From: JAGFIY01 sp964499285
GTDB taxonomy: Bacteria; Bacteroidota; Ignavibacteria; Ignavibacteriales; Melioribacteraceae
Reading direction: 5' to 3'
Assembly (NCBI GenBank): GCA_964499285.1
Contig: CAZCLA010000007.1
Span: 41,923-105,922 of the forward strand
DNA: 64,000 nt
Under the pieces are notes generated by a model. That model ran no database searches. It was not told the origin of the DNA and saw only the letters and a list, made by a program, of their open reading frames with translations. Made by a program: the position numbers and the translations under genes. This document shows positions 27,773-36,393 of this stretch, in pieces (positions within the stretch are counted from its first letter, which is position 1; each line of letters begins with the position of its first letter).

Positions 27773-27792
27773 TTACTTAACGGAGTATCATC

Positions 27793-29154
27793 TTGCCATA
27801 CGAATTTGAGGAGGTTCTTGAAACAATAAAAATGACGGAAATCGAACACTTCGATATCCGGACGGTTACTCTCGGTATTAGTCTCCGTGATTGTTTTGAT
27901 AGAAACATCGAGATTACAAGACAAAAAATTTACGACAAGATTTTAAAGTACGGAAAAAACCACGTTGCCTATGCAAAAGAAGTGGAAGCACAATTCGGAG
28001 TTTCGATTGCAAACAAACGTGTTTCAATCACTCCGGTTTCAATTCCGTTCGATAGTTACAAGGCTGATGATTTTGTTGAGATAGCAAAAGTATTGGATAA
28101 AGCTGCTGAAGCAATCGGCATTGACTATATTGCGGGTTATTCGGCACTTGTCCAAAAAGGATTTACAAATGGGGAACTTGAGTTGATTAAATCAATCCCC
28201 CGCGCACTTTCCGAAACGAAGCGAGTCTGTTCAAGCATCAATGTTGCATCCACAAAAGCTGGTATAAATATGGACGCAATAAATTTGATGTCCGAGGTCA
28301 TTAAAGAAACAGCAAGACTTACCGCTGAACAAGATTCAATCGGTTGTGCCAAGTTAGTTGTTTTCTGTAATGTTCCCGAAGATAATCCGTTTGTGGCGGG
28401 AGCTTTTCATGGTGTGACAGAACCGGAAGTTTTACTTAATGTGGGAATAAGCGGACCCGGTGTTGTGCTTGATGCAATTAAAAGTGCGGGCACAGTTGAC
28501 CTCCAACAACTTTCAGAAATAATAAAGAAAACAGTTTTTAAAATTACGAGAGCAGGCGAACTTATAGGCAGAAAAGTCGCAGAGAAGCATGGGGTCCCAT
28601 TTGGTATTGTAGATATTTCTCTCGCACCCACTCCCGCAATCGGAGACAGTATTGCAGACATTTTAAAAGCGATGGGAATAGAGGACGTTGGCGCACCAGG
28701 AACTACGGCAGCGCTGGCAATGTTGAACGATGCAGTAAAGAAAGCCGGTTTAATGGCAAGTTCCTCAGTCGGAGGAATGAGCGGAGCATTTATTCCTGTC
28801 AGTGAAGATCAAGGCATGATTGATGCTGCCGCAAAAGGTCACTTAACTCTCGAAAAATTAGAGGCTATGACTTCAGTCTGCTCCGTGGGTTTAGATATGA
28901 TCGCTGTTCCGGGTGATACGCCGGCTTCGACACTTGCAGGGTTAATTGCAGACGAATGCGCAATTGGTGTAATAAATGATAAAACAACTTCTGTCCGAGT
29001 AATTCCCGCATTCGGAAAAAGTGTGGGAGATTCAATAGATTACGGTGGTTTGCTGGGTAAAGCTCCAATTATGCCGATAAGCGCTTTAAGCAGCAAACAT
29101 TTCGTGGATAGAGGAGGTAGAGTTCCTGCTCCTATGAGAAGTTTAACAAATTAA
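27793..29154 (+). CDS. UPF0210/PFL-family protein (DUF711)
   Basis: The 453-residue protein starts with TTG at 27793. It matches UPF0210: [28 protein letters not shown] at the start, [12 protein letters not shown] near residue 220, [19 protein letters not shown] near residue 275 and [13 protein letters not shown] toward the end. The fold is related to pyruvate formate-lyase-type barrels, but I see no glycyl-radical motif, so PFL activity is not expected. It is paired with the UPF0237 ACT protein; a ligand-regulated enzyme is a reasonable guess. Function remains unassigned. Confidence 0.88.
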   Translation: MPYEFEEVLETIKMTEIEHFDIRTVTLGISLRDCFDRNIEITRQKIYDKILKYGKNHVAYAKEVEAQFGVSIANKRVSITPVSIPFDSYKADDFVEIAKVLDKAAEAIGIDYIAGYSALVQKGFTNGELELIKSIPRALSETKRVCSSINVASTKAGINMDAINLMSEVIKETARLTAEQDSIGCAKLVVFCNVPEDNPFVAGAFHGVTEPEVLLNVGISGPGVVLDAIKSAGTVDLQQLSEIIKKTVFKITRAGELIGRKVAEKHGVPFGIVDISLAPTPAIGDSIADILKAMGIEDVGAPGTTAALAMLNDAVKKAGLMASSSVGGMSGAFIPVSEDQGMIDAAAKGHLTLEKLEAMTSVCSVGLDMIAVPGDTPASTLAGLIADECAIGVINDKTTSVRVIPAFGKSVGDSIDYGGLLGKAPIMPISALSSKHFVDRGGRVPAPMRSLTN

Positions 29155-29165
29155 AGGATAGAAAT

Positions 29166-29774
29166 ATGAAAAATAAAGGTTTGATGATAGGATGTGGTAT
29201 CGGGATCCTTCTTGTTATCGTTGTTGTTGGTTTTGTAATGTGGGGTGTTGGTGTTTACAATAATTTAGTAGGCTTGGATGAGCAGGTTACTCAGTCTTGG
29301 AGTCAAGTTGAAAACCAATATCAACGACGAGCTGATTTGATCCCCAATCTTGTTAATACTGTTAAAGGAGTTGCCGGATTTGAAAGGGAAACCTACACGG
29401 CTGTGACAGAAGCAAGAGCAAAGGTAAATCAGATTAATTTTAACAGCGATATGTTGAATGATCCACAGGCATTTCAGCAGTTTCAAGCGGCGCAAGATAA
29501 TCTCAGCAGTGCCTTATCAAGATTGTTATTAACTGTTGAAAATTATCCTCAACTGAAAGCAAACGAAAATTTCCTTCAGCTTCAATCACAGCTTGAAGGA
29601 ACAGAAAATCGAATTTCAGTAGAAAGAATGAAATTTAATCAAGTTGTGCAGGAATACAATACAACCATTAGAAGATTTCCGGCAAATTTTGTAGCAGGTA
29701 TAGCAGGATTTGAACAAAAACAATATTTCCAAGCAAAAGAAGGAGCTGATGAAGCACCTACAGTTCAATTTTAA
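29166..29774 (+). CDS. LemA family protein
   Basis: The 202-residue protein has an N-terminal membrane anchor (residues 7-28) and the LemA core: YNNLVGLDEQVTQSWSQVENQYQRRADLIPNLVNTVKGVAGFERETYTAVTEARAKV, a helical domain on the periplasmic side. LENYPQLKANENFLQLQSQLEGTENRI, typical of the family, follows near residue 120. LemA proteins occur with TPM-domain proteins, exactly as here: the TPM gene starts inside the last 26 bases. Their joint function is unclear but probably concerns the envelope. Confidence 0.92.
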   Translation: MKNKGLMIGCGIGILLVIVVVGFVMWGVGVYNNLVGLDEQVTQSWSQVENQYQRRADLIPNLVNTVKGVAGFERETYTAVTEARAKVNQINFNSDMLNDPQAFQQFQAAQDNLSSALSRLLLTVENYPQLKANENFLQLQSQLEGTENRISVERMKFNQVVQEYNTTIRRFPANFVAGIAGFEQKQYFQAKEGADEAPTVQF

Positions 29775-30474
29775 ATTTATTTGTGTAATTTTAATAATAA
29801 CTTCGGCTGTAACTAACTCGCAGCCGAAGGTCCCTACGTTAACGCGGTATTGTACGGATCAAACGAATACGCTAACCACTTCAGAAATAGATTTGATCGA
29901 CAGATCATTAAAAACTTTCGAAGATTCAACTTCAAACCAAATTGTCTTCCTTATGATTCCTTCGCTTGATGGTTATCCGATAGAGATGTTCGCTTACGAA
30001 GTTGCTACCGAAAACAAAGTTGGACAGCAAAATCGAAACAATGGTGTTTTGTTTCTTGTTTCTCTGAATGACCGCAAGATGAGAATTGAAGTAGGTTATG
30101 GACTTGAAGGCGCGCTAACAGATGCACTATCAAGCTCAATTATCAGGAACGAAGTCGCACCTTATTTCCGTAAAAGTGAATATTACAACGGAATTGTTGC
30201 AGGATTAAATTCAATTATTTTAGCTACTAAAGGAGAATACAAAGGCGAGAGAAGGGACGATGGTGAAGATCGTGAGGGCTTTGGCATTTTTGGATTTCTT
30301 TTTATGATAATTTTATTCTTTATTCTCTCTCGATTCAGAGGAGGCGGCGCGTTCCCAATTATTCTTGGAGGCGGTTTCGGTTCCGGTGGTTCCGGCGGAG
30401 GCTTCGGCGGGGGAGGCGGATTCAGCGGCGGCGGTGGAAGTTTCGGCGGCGGCGGTTCGAGCGGTGGATGGTGA
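29749..30474 (+). CDS. TPM-domain (YgcG-like) membrane protein with Gly-rich tail
   Basis: I place the start at ATG 29749, preceded by AAGGAG, because this gives a proper signal peptide (FKFICVILIITSAVTNSQ); a longer frame begins at 29710 within lemA. The 241-residue protein has a TPM domain (about residues 25-160: YCTDQTNTLTTSEIDLID, IEVGYGLEGALTDALSS, YYNGIVAGLNSII), one membrane helix (GFLFMIILFFILSRF) and a tail made almost only of Gly, Ser and Phe, ending SSGGW. This is the typical YgcG layout and pairs with LemA. The overlap of 26 bases suggests coupled translation. Confidence 0.9.
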   Translation: MKHLQFNFKFICVILIITSAVTNSQPKVPTLTRYCTDQTNTLTTSEIDLIDRSLKTFEDSTSNQIVFLMIPSLDGYPIEMFAYEVATENKVGQQNRNNGVLFLVSLNDRKMRIEVGYGLEGALTDALSSSIIRNEVAPYFRKSEYYNGIVAGLNSIILATKGEYKGERRDDGEDREGFGIFGFLFMIILFFILSRFRGGGAFPIILGGGFGSGGSGGGFGGGGGFSGGGGSFGGGGSSGGW

Positions 30475-30498
30475 TTCTGCTCCAAATTCTTAATTGAC

Positions 30499-30527
30499 TT
30501 GAAGTTCATATGCATCTTTATTATAAT
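30499..30527 (+). promoter_or_regulatory. Sigma-70-type promoter before the DUF309 gene
   Basis: TTGAAG (30499-30504), a 17-base spacer and a perfect TATAAT (30522-30527) precede the TTG start of the DUF309 gene at 30538 by only ten bases. If used, the transcript would begin within a few bases of the start codon and be nearly leaderless. Confidence 0.45.
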
Positions 30528-30537
30528 TGAGACATAG

Positions 30538-30891
30538 TTGTACGATATTAATTACGGAATAGTTCTTTTTAATGATTCGGATTTTTTTGCCGCTCACGAT
30601 TTCTTTGAAGATATCTGGTTTGAGTGCAAAAGAAGCGAAAAATTGTTCTTTCAAGGAATGGTTCAGATTTCGGTTGGCTGTTATCATCTCATTTGTGGAA
30701 ATGTATCAGGCGCAAAAAGTCAACTTCAGAAAGGATTAGAAAAATTGAAAAATTATCCTAACGGATATTACCAAATAGATCTAAAATCACTTATGACCAA
30801 GCTTTCTGAGCTGAGCATGGAAGCAGATGAGTTATCCGGTTCAGCCGAAAATCTTATGAAAAAGATCCCCACAATAGAATTAATAAATTAA
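30538..30891 (+). CDS. DUF309 family protein
   Basis: This 117-residue protein starts with TTG at 30538. It shows the DUF309 pattern: GIVLFNDSDFFAAHDFFEDIWFECKRSEKLFFQGMVQISVGCYHLICGNVSGAKSQL, with the HDxxExxW motif near residue 16 and a helical hairpin after it. The family is a small all-helical domain, widespread in bacteria, and of unknown biochemical role. There is no ribosome site before the TTG, which fits the near-leaderless promoter described above. The ferredoxin gene follows after 24 bases. Confidence 0.8.
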   Translation: MYDINYGIVLFNDSDFFAAHDFFEDIWFECKRSEKLFFQGMVQISVGCYHLICGNVSGAKSQLQKGLEKLKNYPNGYYQIDLKSLMTKLSELSMEADELSGSAENLMKKIPTIELIN

Positions 30892-30915
30892 CTCAATAAG
30901 AGAAGGAATTATATT

Positions 30916-31248
30916 ATGGCTATCATGATTACTGATGAATGCATTAACTGTGGCGCCTGCGAACCGGAATGCCCTAACACCGCTATTTATGAAGGCGGCG
31001 CAGAGTGGGAACTCGCAGGAAAAACATATGGAGAGGGTGATGAGTCGCCTGCTGGTCACAGTGGTTTTTATTCGGACGAATTTTTCTACATAGTTCCTGA
31101 TAAATGCACGGAATGTAAAGGCTTCCACGATGAACCTCAATGTGCGGCGGTTTGCCCGGTCGATTGTTGCGTTCCGAATCCGGAGATTGTTGAGGATGAA
31201 GAAACTCTCCTCAAAAAGAAAGATTATCTGGACGAATTAGGTAGATAA
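30916..31248 (+). CDS. 2[4Fe-4S] ferredoxin, Allochromatium/green-sulfur type
   Basis: The 110-residue protein has a first cluster motif [12 protein letters not shown] (Cys10, 13, 16, 20) and a second [22 protein letters not shown] with the extended spacing CxxC-x8-CxxxC found in Allochromatium-type and green sulfur bacterial ferredoxins. The 27 residues between the motifs ([21 protein letters not shown]) are likewise an insertion of this subgroup. It carries low-potential electrons; the redox partner is not encoded nearby. AGAAGG lies before the ATG, and a terminator follows at 31275-31301. Confidence 0.92.
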   Translation: MAIMITDECINCGACEPECPNTAIYEGGAEWELAGKTYGEGDESPAGHSGFYSDEFFYIVPDKCTECKGFHDEPQCAAVCPVDCCVPNPEIVEDEETLLKKKDYLDELGR

Positions 31249-31274
31249 AATTTCCAGATTTGTTTTTGTAAAGA

Positions 31275-31301
31275 AGGGCATCATTTGATGTCCTTTTTTT
31301 A
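31275..31301. terminator. Intrinsic terminator between ferredoxin and AlkD-like gene
   Basis: AGGGCATC (31275-31282) pairs with GATGTCCT (31287-31294, one G-T pair) around ATTT, followed by a run of seven T. It ends the ferredoxin transcript; the convergent gene stops at 31299. Confidence 0.8.
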
Positions 31302-31964
31302 TTTTTGCCTGTTCACCATCTCCTTTATCCAAATAGGAGCAAATGGAGATGTGCATCCCTTGGAAACAGGATAATCGCGATATACTCCCAATTTTTCGCC
31401 GATTGAAATTGCTCTCTTTCTGAATTTGGGAAAGTGTATTCCGATTTGTGCCAAAGCGGTATTCATTGTCCATTGTACTTCAGGAGCAGCGTCCGCCATT
31501 TCAGATTCAATTCTATCCAGAAGTTCAGGAATATTTAATCCTTCAGGATTTTTTGCGACTCTTCCGCTGGTAAGACTCCAACCTGCTCTCGCTGCCATTA
31601 GGTCCTTGGTTGTCATCCATTCATCTCTCAGCTTTTCATTTTCGGGATGATTTTTAATAACATAGGAGTGAAACCAATCGGCAACGTGAGTGAATTTTTC
31701 AGATCTTACCATTTGATTAATTTCCTTAACAGATAGTTCTTCTGGATTTATGATCAATGTTGATAATAATCGTGCATCTGCATTTTTCGTCTTCCAAAGA
31801 TCCAACGCAAGGTTATGATTCGTTTTTATCTTTTTAGCTAACGCTCTAATGTCGCCAAGTTTGACTCCAAATTGATTTTTGCCGGCACCATACTTAGAAT
31901 TATGCTTCCTCACTTTTTCATTGCCGAGCGATTCAAGTTTGGAAAGGATCTCTTTTGCAGTCAT
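31299..31964 (-). CDS. AlkD-like DNA alkylation repair protein
   Basis: The 221-residue protein consists of HEAT-like helical repeats and matches the AlkD superfamily: KYGAGKNQFGVKLGDIRALAKKIKTNHNLALDLWKTKNADARLLSTLII near the start and WSLTSGRVAKNPEGLNIPELLDRIE in the second half. AlkD is a glycosylase that removes N3- and N7-alkylated purines without base flipping; here the typical DNA-contacting Trp and Asp can be placed only tentatively (DLW and DW segments). It has no signal peptide and lies alone, convergent with the ferredoxin gene and divergent from the MBL gene. Confidence 0.85.
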   Translation of the reverse strand: MTAKEILSKLESLGNEKVRKHNSKYGAGKNQFGVKLGDIRALAKKIKTNHNLALDLWKTKNADARLLSTLIINPEELSVKEINQMVRSEKFTHVADWFHSYVIKNHPENEKLRDEWMTTKDLMAARAGWSLTSGRVAKNPEGLNIPELLDRIESEMADAAPEVQWTMNTALAQIGIHFPKFRKRAISIGEKLGVYRDYPVSKGCTSPFAPIWIKEMVNRQK

Positions 31965-32109
31965 TATTTACTCCCTTCAATGATATTTGTTGTTTAACAT
32001 AAAACTCATCTATCTCTAATTAGCACAATAAGTTAGCATTTAGTAGGTTTAGCAATTAAATTAAATTTCCAAATATGAAAAAGCAAATAGAATAAAGTGA
32101 TTTTCGTAT

Positions 32110-32955
32110 ATGACAATTGGTAAATATAAAATCTCGATAATTGATACGGCATCGTTTGCACTGGACGGCGGCGCCATGTTTGGAATTATCCCCAAACCGT
32201 TGTGGGAGAAAAACTACCCTTGCGATAATTTGAACAGAATTAGACTTACAGGAAGATGTCTTCTCGTTGAATCGGATAAAAAGAAGATTCTTGTTGATAC
32301 GGGAATCGGAAATTTCTGGGATGAAAAATTCAGTAAAATATATGATGTAGAAAATTCTAAAAATGACATTGAGAAAAAACTAAAAGAAAAAAATATTCTT
32401 CCGGATAGTATAACCGATGTAATTCTCACACATCTTCATTTTGATCATACCGGAGGTTCGGTAAAATCGAAGGAGGGCAAATTTGTCCCCACTTTTCCTA
32501 AAGCAAAGTATTATGTTCAAAAGGAGCAATTTAATTGGGCTTTGCACCCGAGTAAGAAGGATGCTGGAAGTTTTATTAAGAATCGATTTCTTCCCTTGGC
32601 TGAAGAAGGATTACTTAATTTTATAGACGGCGAATATGAATTTGACAACGAAATAAAACTGCTGCCAGTTCATGGTCATACTATTGGTCAGCAACTCGTG
32701 AAAATTTTCGACGGTTCAGTTACGCTGCTTTTCGCTGCCGATCTCATTCCCACTTCGGCACACATACATCTTCCGTACATAATGGGATATGATATACAGC
32801 CTCTTAAAACTCTTGAGGAAAAATCGATTTTTCTTCCCGAGGCGGTTTCTGACGATTGGATATTGATTTTTGGCCACGATAATTATTTGATAGGCGGTAA
32901 AATCGAGAAGACCGAGAAAGGACATAAAATTAAGGAAAGGATTGAACAGTTTTGA
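32110..32955 (+). CDS. Metallo-beta-lactamase-fold hydrolase
   Basis: The 281-residue protein has the MBL zinc motif THLHFDHTGG near residues 108-117 (HxHxDH), followed by a conserved His in PVHGHTIGQ near residue 200 and Asp in AADLIPT, then GHDN near the end. The early segment DGGAMFGIIPKPLW is typical of the quorum-quenching-lactonase/AttM branch of the family, which also includes many enzymes of unknown substrate. It is cytoplasmic. The Rieske gene starts within its stop codon, then queG, so the three form an operon. Confidence 0.88.
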   Translation: MTIGKYKISIIDTASFALDGGAMFGIIPKPLWEKNYPCDNLNRIRLTGRCLLVESDKKKILVDTGIGNFWDEKFSKIYDVENSKNDIEKKLKEKNILPDSITDVILTHLHFDHTGGSVKSKEGKFVPTFPKAKYYVQKEQFNWALHPSKKDAGSFIKNRFLPLAEEGLLNFIDGEYEFDNEIKLLPVHGHTIGQQLVKIFDGSVTLLFAADLIPTSAHIHLPYIMGYDIQPLKTLEEKSIFLPEAVSDDWILIFGHDNYLIGGKIEKTEKGHKIKERIEQF

Positions 32956-33293
32956 AAGAACTAGTTCCGAAAGGATTTTATAAAGTATGTAATGTAAACT
33001 CCTTAAAAGAAAAACAAGGAAAAAGATTTATTATCAACGATATTGATATAGCTGTCTTCAAAGTCGATGGATCGATTTATGCGGTGCAGAACCAATGTCC
33101 TCACCAGCACTCTCAGACAATTTATGACGGCTTTGTAGAAGATTGCAAAGTTGCTTGCCCTGTACACGGTTGGGAATTTAATTTAAGAGACGGTAAAATG
33201 GAAACGGGTCGCAAAGGATTGGATACTTACGAAGTTGTCGTGCATAATAGTGAAGTTTATGTTAAAGCCGATAGAAAAGAATTGAATTGGTAA
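32952..33293 (+). CDS. Rieske-type [2Fe-2S] ferredoxin
   Basis: The TTG start at 32952 overlaps the previous stop. The 113-residue protein has the Rieske motifs CPHQH (box I, CxH within CPHQHSQ) and CPVHGWEF (box II, CxxH), separated by 17 residues as in NirD-like and BphA3-like ferredoxins. This binds a [2Fe-2S] cluster through two Cys and two His. It has no membrane anchor, so it is a soluble electron carrier or small subunit. No oxygenase or nitrite reductase is nearby; the gene sits between an MBL hydrolase and queG. Confidence 0.9.
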   Translation: MKELVPKGFYKVCNVNSLKEKQGKRFIINDIDIAVFKVDGSIYAVQNQCPHQHSQTIYDGFVEDCKVACPVHGWEFNLRDGKMETGRKGLDTYEVVVHNSEVYVKADRKELNW

Positions 33294-33297
33294 TAAT

Positions 33298-34233
33298 TTG
33301 AAAAATACAATCACAAATAAAATTATTACACAGATTGCGGAAGAATTGGAATTCGATCTTGTCGGCTTTGCTGAGGTTAAACCGCTAAAAGAAGAGATTA
33401 AACATCTCAAAGAATGGCTGCGGAACAATCGGCATGCGGGCATGAAATATATGGAGCGTAATCTTGAGAAAAGGGAGGACATCGAAGAAATTCTGCCGGG
33501 AGCGAGAAGCGTGATTTCCCTCGGACTAAATTATTATACGGATGTCGATTATTCTGAGGACAAAAAAAGTGGAAAGATTTCCAGATATGCCTTCGGGAAA
33601 GATTATCATCTTATTTTCTGGGATAAATTAAAGCACTTCGAAGCAAGGCTTAAAGAACTTGATCATGATTTAGAAACAATAAGTTATGTTGATACTGGTC
33701 CGGTTATGGATAAAGTATGGGCGGTAAAAAGCGGAATTGGCTGGATGGGAAAACATTCAAATATTATTAATAGAAATATCGGGAGCTGGTTTTTTATAGC
33801 CAATATTTTTGTGAATCGAAAACTGGATTATGATTTACCCATTGGTGATTTCTGTGGTTCCTGTACGGAATGTATTGACGCTTGCCCTACTGATGCCATT
33901 GTTGCAGATTATGTGGTTGATGCAAATCTGTGTATATCTTATCAAACAATAGAGAATAAGGGTGAAATTGACGAGGAGCTACATGGAAAATTTGAAGGTT
34001 GGCTTTTCGGGTGTGATATCTGCCAGGAGGTTTGTCCTTGGAATAATAAATTTTCTATTTTATCAAAAGTGCCAGAGTTCACAAATAATAAAAACACTCA
34101 TCTTAAACTGGATGAAGTTTTAGTAATGGAAGAGCAGGAATTCAAATTACGCTTTGCTGATTCGCCAATAAGCAGAGCTAAACTTAAAGGATTGAAAAGA
34201 AACGCAATGTTTTTGATGAATGAATCGAATTGA
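33298..34233 (+). CDS. queG: Epoxyqueuosine reductase QueG
   Basis: The 311-residue protein starts with TTG at 33298, four bases after the Rieske stop. It has the N-terminal QueG part (FDLVGFAEVKPL, RHAGMKYMERNLEKREDIEEILPGARSVISLGLNYY) and two [4Fe-4S] motifs, CGSCTECIDACP and CDICQEVCPWN. QueG is cobalamin-dependent and reduces epoxyqueuosine to queuosine in tRNA. The family usually has about 310-380 residues; the C-terminal HEAT-repeat part found in longer members is mostly absent. No other que gene is nearby. Confidence 0.93.
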   Translation: MKNTITNKIITQIAEELEFDLVGFAEVKPLKEEIKHLKEWLRNNRHAGMKYMERNLEKREDIEEILPGARSVISLGLNYYTDVDYSEDKKSGKISRYAFGKDYHLIFWDKLKHFEARLKELDHDLETISYVDTGPVMDKVWAVKSGIGWMGKHSNIINRNIGSWFFIANIFVNRKLDYDLPIGDFCGSCTECIDACPTDAIVADYVVDANLCISYQTIENKGEIDEELHGKFEGWLFGCDICQEVCPWNNKFSILSKVPEFTNNKNTHLKLDEVLVMEEQEFKLRFADSPISRAKLKGLKRNAMFLMNESN

Positions 34234-34303
34234 AATTTTGTGAATCTAACATTGATAGAATTTAGGTAAATTTGAAAAATAAAATCAGAATTATGGAGTA
34301 ATT

Positions 34304-35254
34304 ATGGCTGATAATCATCATAAAGTTATTATCATAGGATCAGGTCCGGCTGGATTGACCGCAGCACTTTACACAGCAAGAGCTAACCTGGAACCTATAA
34401 TTTTCGAAGGACTGCAACCAGGCGGACAATTGACTATTACAACAGAAGTTGAAAATTATCCGGGATTCGAACATGGAATCAACGGACCCGAACTAATGGA
34501 TGTTATGCGCAAACAGGTCCTTCGGTTTGGAGCAAAAAGTGTTTTCAAAGAGATTACAGAAGTTGATTTTACAAAAAGACCTTTTACCGTTAAATCGGGA
34601 GAGGAAACTTTTACTGCAGATAGTGTGATTATTTCAACCGGTGCTTCTGCAAAGCTGCTTGGACTCGAAAGTGAAAAGAAATATATGGGTTACGGAGTTT
34701 CTGCCTGCGCAACTTGCGACGGTTTCTTCTACAAAGGATTGAAAGTGCTTGTCGTCGGCGGAGGAGATACAGCAATGGAAGAGGCAACTTATCTTACTAA
34801 ATTTGCTTCGGAAGTAGTTGTTATTCATCGCCGTGAAGGCTTCCGAGCATCACCTATTATGCTTGAACGTGCGGAAAAAAACGAAAAGATCAAATTCAAA
34901 TTGAACTACGTAATCAAAGAAGTCTTAGGCAAGGAGGAGAACGGTATCAAAAAAGTGACCGGAGCAATTCTTGAAAACACAAAAGATGGTTCCACCGAGG
35001 AAATTGAAACTGACGGAATATTTATGGCAATCGGTCACCAGCCAAACACTAAAATATTCCAAAACAAATTGGATATGGATGAAACCGGTTATCTGAAAGT
35101 AAAACCGGGTTCGACAAATACTTCGGTCGAAGGTGTTTTCGCTGCGGGTGATGTTGCAGATAAAATATATAGACAAGCAATCACTGCGGCAGGAACCGGC
35201 TGTATGGCGGCAATTGATGCACAACGCTGGCTTGAAGAAAAAGAATTAGCTTAA
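34304..35254 (+). CDS. trxB: Thioredoxin-disulfide reductase
   Basis: The 316-residue flavoprotein has the FAD-binding [16 protein letters not shown] at the N-terminus, the redox-active CATC (Cys135 and Cys138) and the NADPH-binding [13 protein letters not shown] near residue 150; [27 protein letters not shown] closes the FAD site. It transfers electrons from NADPH to thioredoxin. GGAG precedes the ATG by 6 bases. It is followed by a strong terminator and stands as a single transcription unit. No trxA gene is present in the window. Confidence 0.96.
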   Translation: MADNHHKVIIIGSGPAGLTAALYTARANLEPIIFEGLQPGGQLTITTEVENYPGFEHGINGPELMDVMRKQVLRFGAKSVFKEITEVDFTKRPFTVKSGEETFTADSVIISTGASAKLLGLESEKKYMGYGVSACATCDGFFYKGLKVLVVGGGDTAMEEATYLTKFASEVVVIHRREGFRASPIMLERAEKNEKIKFKLNYVIKEVLGKEENGIKKVTGAILENTKDGSTEEIETDGIFMAIGHQPNTKIFQNKLDMDETGYLKVKPGSTNTSVEGVFAAGDVADKIYRQAITAAGTGCMAAIDAQRWLEEKELA

Positions 35255-35273
35255 GATTATTTTGTTTAATAAG

Positions 35274-35301
35274 AGGACAGCTTGAAGCTGTCCTTTTTTT
35301 T
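35274..35301. terminator. Strong intrinsic terminator after trxB
   Basis: AGGACAGCT (35274-35282) pairs with AGCTGTCCT (35286-35294) around a TGA loop, followed by eight T residues. It separates trxB from the convergent DUF6249 gene. Confidence 0.9.
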
Positions 35302-35647
35302 ATGATTTATTTTTCTCTTCAGCTTTCTTACCGAGGTAATAAGCGGCAACCATCGATAGACCGGTGCAGACAAATATCAGGAACGGAATCCACTCTTCAA
35401 CATCGGTATAACGGTCGATTAACATTCCTATTCCCAAACCTAAACCAAATCCAACCACAACAATACCTAATTTAAGCATTAACGTGCCGTCCCGTTTCGA
35501 TTTAAGGAATTCAATCATTTGTTCGTATGACATTCCCTTTTCTATCATCATTTGTTTTTCTTTGGATCTGAAATAAATCCAAGTTACTAATACCAATCCC
35601 GTAACAAGAAACAAAAATATTGGAACTAATATTCCAGTCATTTCCAT
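35300..35647 (-). CDS. DUF6249-like membrane protein
   Basis: The 115-residue protein has one N-terminal membrane helix (residues 5-24), a short cytoplasmic stretch (RSKEKQMMIEKGMSYEQMIEFLKSKRDG) and two further helices (residues 55-75 and 85-105). The YFRSKEKxxMIEKG pattern is that of DUF6249. It is the first gene of the minus transcript and GGAGG lies before its ATG. Its promoter region carries the same TGTAACC-N17-GTCAAAA boxes as the divergent ECF sigma gene, so it is likely a member of that sigma factor's regulon. Function is unknown. Confidence 0.7.
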   Translation of the reverse strand: MEMTGILVPIFLFLVTGLVLVTWIYFRSKEKQMMIEKGMSYEQMIEFLKSKRDGTLMLKLGIVVVGFGLGLGIGMLIDRYTDVEEWIPFLIFVCTGLSMVAAYYLGKKAEEKNKS

Positions 35648-35672
35648 TTTATCCTCCAGCTTTATTTGTTTT

Positions 35673-35699
35673 GACTAAAATTTTTCTATTTTGGTTACA
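35673..35699 (-). promoter_or_regulatory. ECF-type promoter of the DUF6249 gene
   Basis: On the minus strand TGTAACC (35699-35693), 17 bases, then GTC (35675-35673) followed by AAAA. The same two boxes with identical spacing occur upstream of the ECF sigma gene. The boxes have the GTAACC/GTC shape of ECF-sigma promoters. The start codon is 25 bases further on with a good SD. Confidence 0.55.
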
Positions 35700-35740
35700 G
35701 TTCATTTTCACTTCATTCTGATTTTCATCTCAACTTATTA

Positions 35741-35768
35741 GACCGGAGCGGTTGCATGAAAGGTTACA
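35741..35768 (-). promoter_or_regulatory. Second possible ECF-type promoter, minus strand
   Basis: A further TGTAACC (35768-35762 on the minus strand) is followed after 18 bases by GTCTAATA (GTC at 35743-35741). Spacing differs by one base from the other two copies, so this may be an alternative promoter for the DUF6249 gene or just half of the 7-base inverted repeat with 35788-35794. Confidence 0.3.
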
Positions 35769-35787
35769 CGTTTCTCCAGAAATTATT

Positions 35788-35818
35788 TGTAACCATTTCT
35801 CATCTTGATAAGTCAAAA
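35788..35818 (+). promoter_or_regulatory. ECF-type promoter of the sigma factor gene (autoregulation)
   Basis: TGTAACC (35788-35794), 17 bases, GTCAAAA (35812-35818). The ATG of the ECF sigma gene is at 35827, only 12 bases after GTC, so the transcript would be nearly leaderless; no SD is visible. The match to the minus-strand copy is exact in both boxes and in spacing. Confidence 0.55.
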
Positions 35819-35826
35819 ATACTGTT

Positions 35827-36393
35827 ATGAAAAAGTATTCCGAAAAAGATATTATCGAATCGGTTAAAAGAGGAAATCAATCCGATTTTTCACTTTTAAT
35901 CGACATCTATAAGAACAAAGCTTTTTCAATGTTGAAACGAATGCTAAAAAATCAAATGGATGCCGAAGAGGCCCTTCAGGATAGTTTTCTTAAAGCATAC
36001 GAAAATTTGGCGACATTCCGAGGTGATTCCAAATTTTCGACATGGTTTTATAGAATAGTTTATAATACTGCATTAACCAGACTTGCAAGCGCAAAGCGAA
36101 AAATTGAAAAGGAAATGAGCTCGATAGACGATCATTATGATTTATATGAAAACGATGATAAGATTTACTCGGAAAGTAAGGATGCAAAAACATACTTGTT
36201 TAATGTGATTGAAGAATTGCCGGTGAGGAATGCGGTTGTTCTAATATTATTTTATATTGACGATATGTCGTTAAACGAAATAAGTCAGGTTATGGATTTA
36301 TCGCTTGTTAACGCAAAAGTGCTTCTTCATCGTTCAAGAAATTTATTGAGAGATCTGCTCTTGAAGCATAATTACCAGGAGGAAATGATATGA
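35827..36393 (+). CDS. ECF RNA polymerase sigma factor
   Basis: The 188-residue protein has sigma region 2 (YKNKAFSMLKRMLKNQMDAEEALQDSFLKAYENLATFRGDSKFSTWFYRIVYNTALTRL, including the DAEE/WFYRI core contacts) and region 4 (VRNAVVLILFYIDDMSLNEISQVMDLSLVNAKVLLHRSRNLL). Regions 1, 3 and extra domains are missing, so it is an extracytoplasmic-function sigma factor. The neighbouring gene, overlapping by 4 bases, encodes a membrane protein with an anti-sigma-like N-terminus. The copy of its own promoter motif points to autoregulation together with the divergent DUF6249 gene. Confidence 0.93.
   Translation: MKKYSEKDIIESVKRGNQSDFSLLIDIYKNKAFSMLKRMLKNQMDAEEALQDSFLKAYENLATFRGDSKFSTWFYRIVYNTALTRLASAKRKIEKEMSSIDDHYDLYENDDKIYSESKDAKTYLFNVIEELPVRNAVVLILFYIDDMSLNEISQVMDLSLVNAKVLLHRSRNLLRDLLLKHNYQEEMI

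Noticed and set aside
27793..29154. Pyruvate formate-lyase activity of the UPF0210 protein
   Set aside because: Only the fold family name suggests it; no glycyl-radical motif or catalytic Cys pair is visible.
30183..30515. Proline-rich minus-strand frame
   Set aside because: It is only the antisense of the Gly-rich tail of the TPM protein, which gives Pro codons on the other strand.
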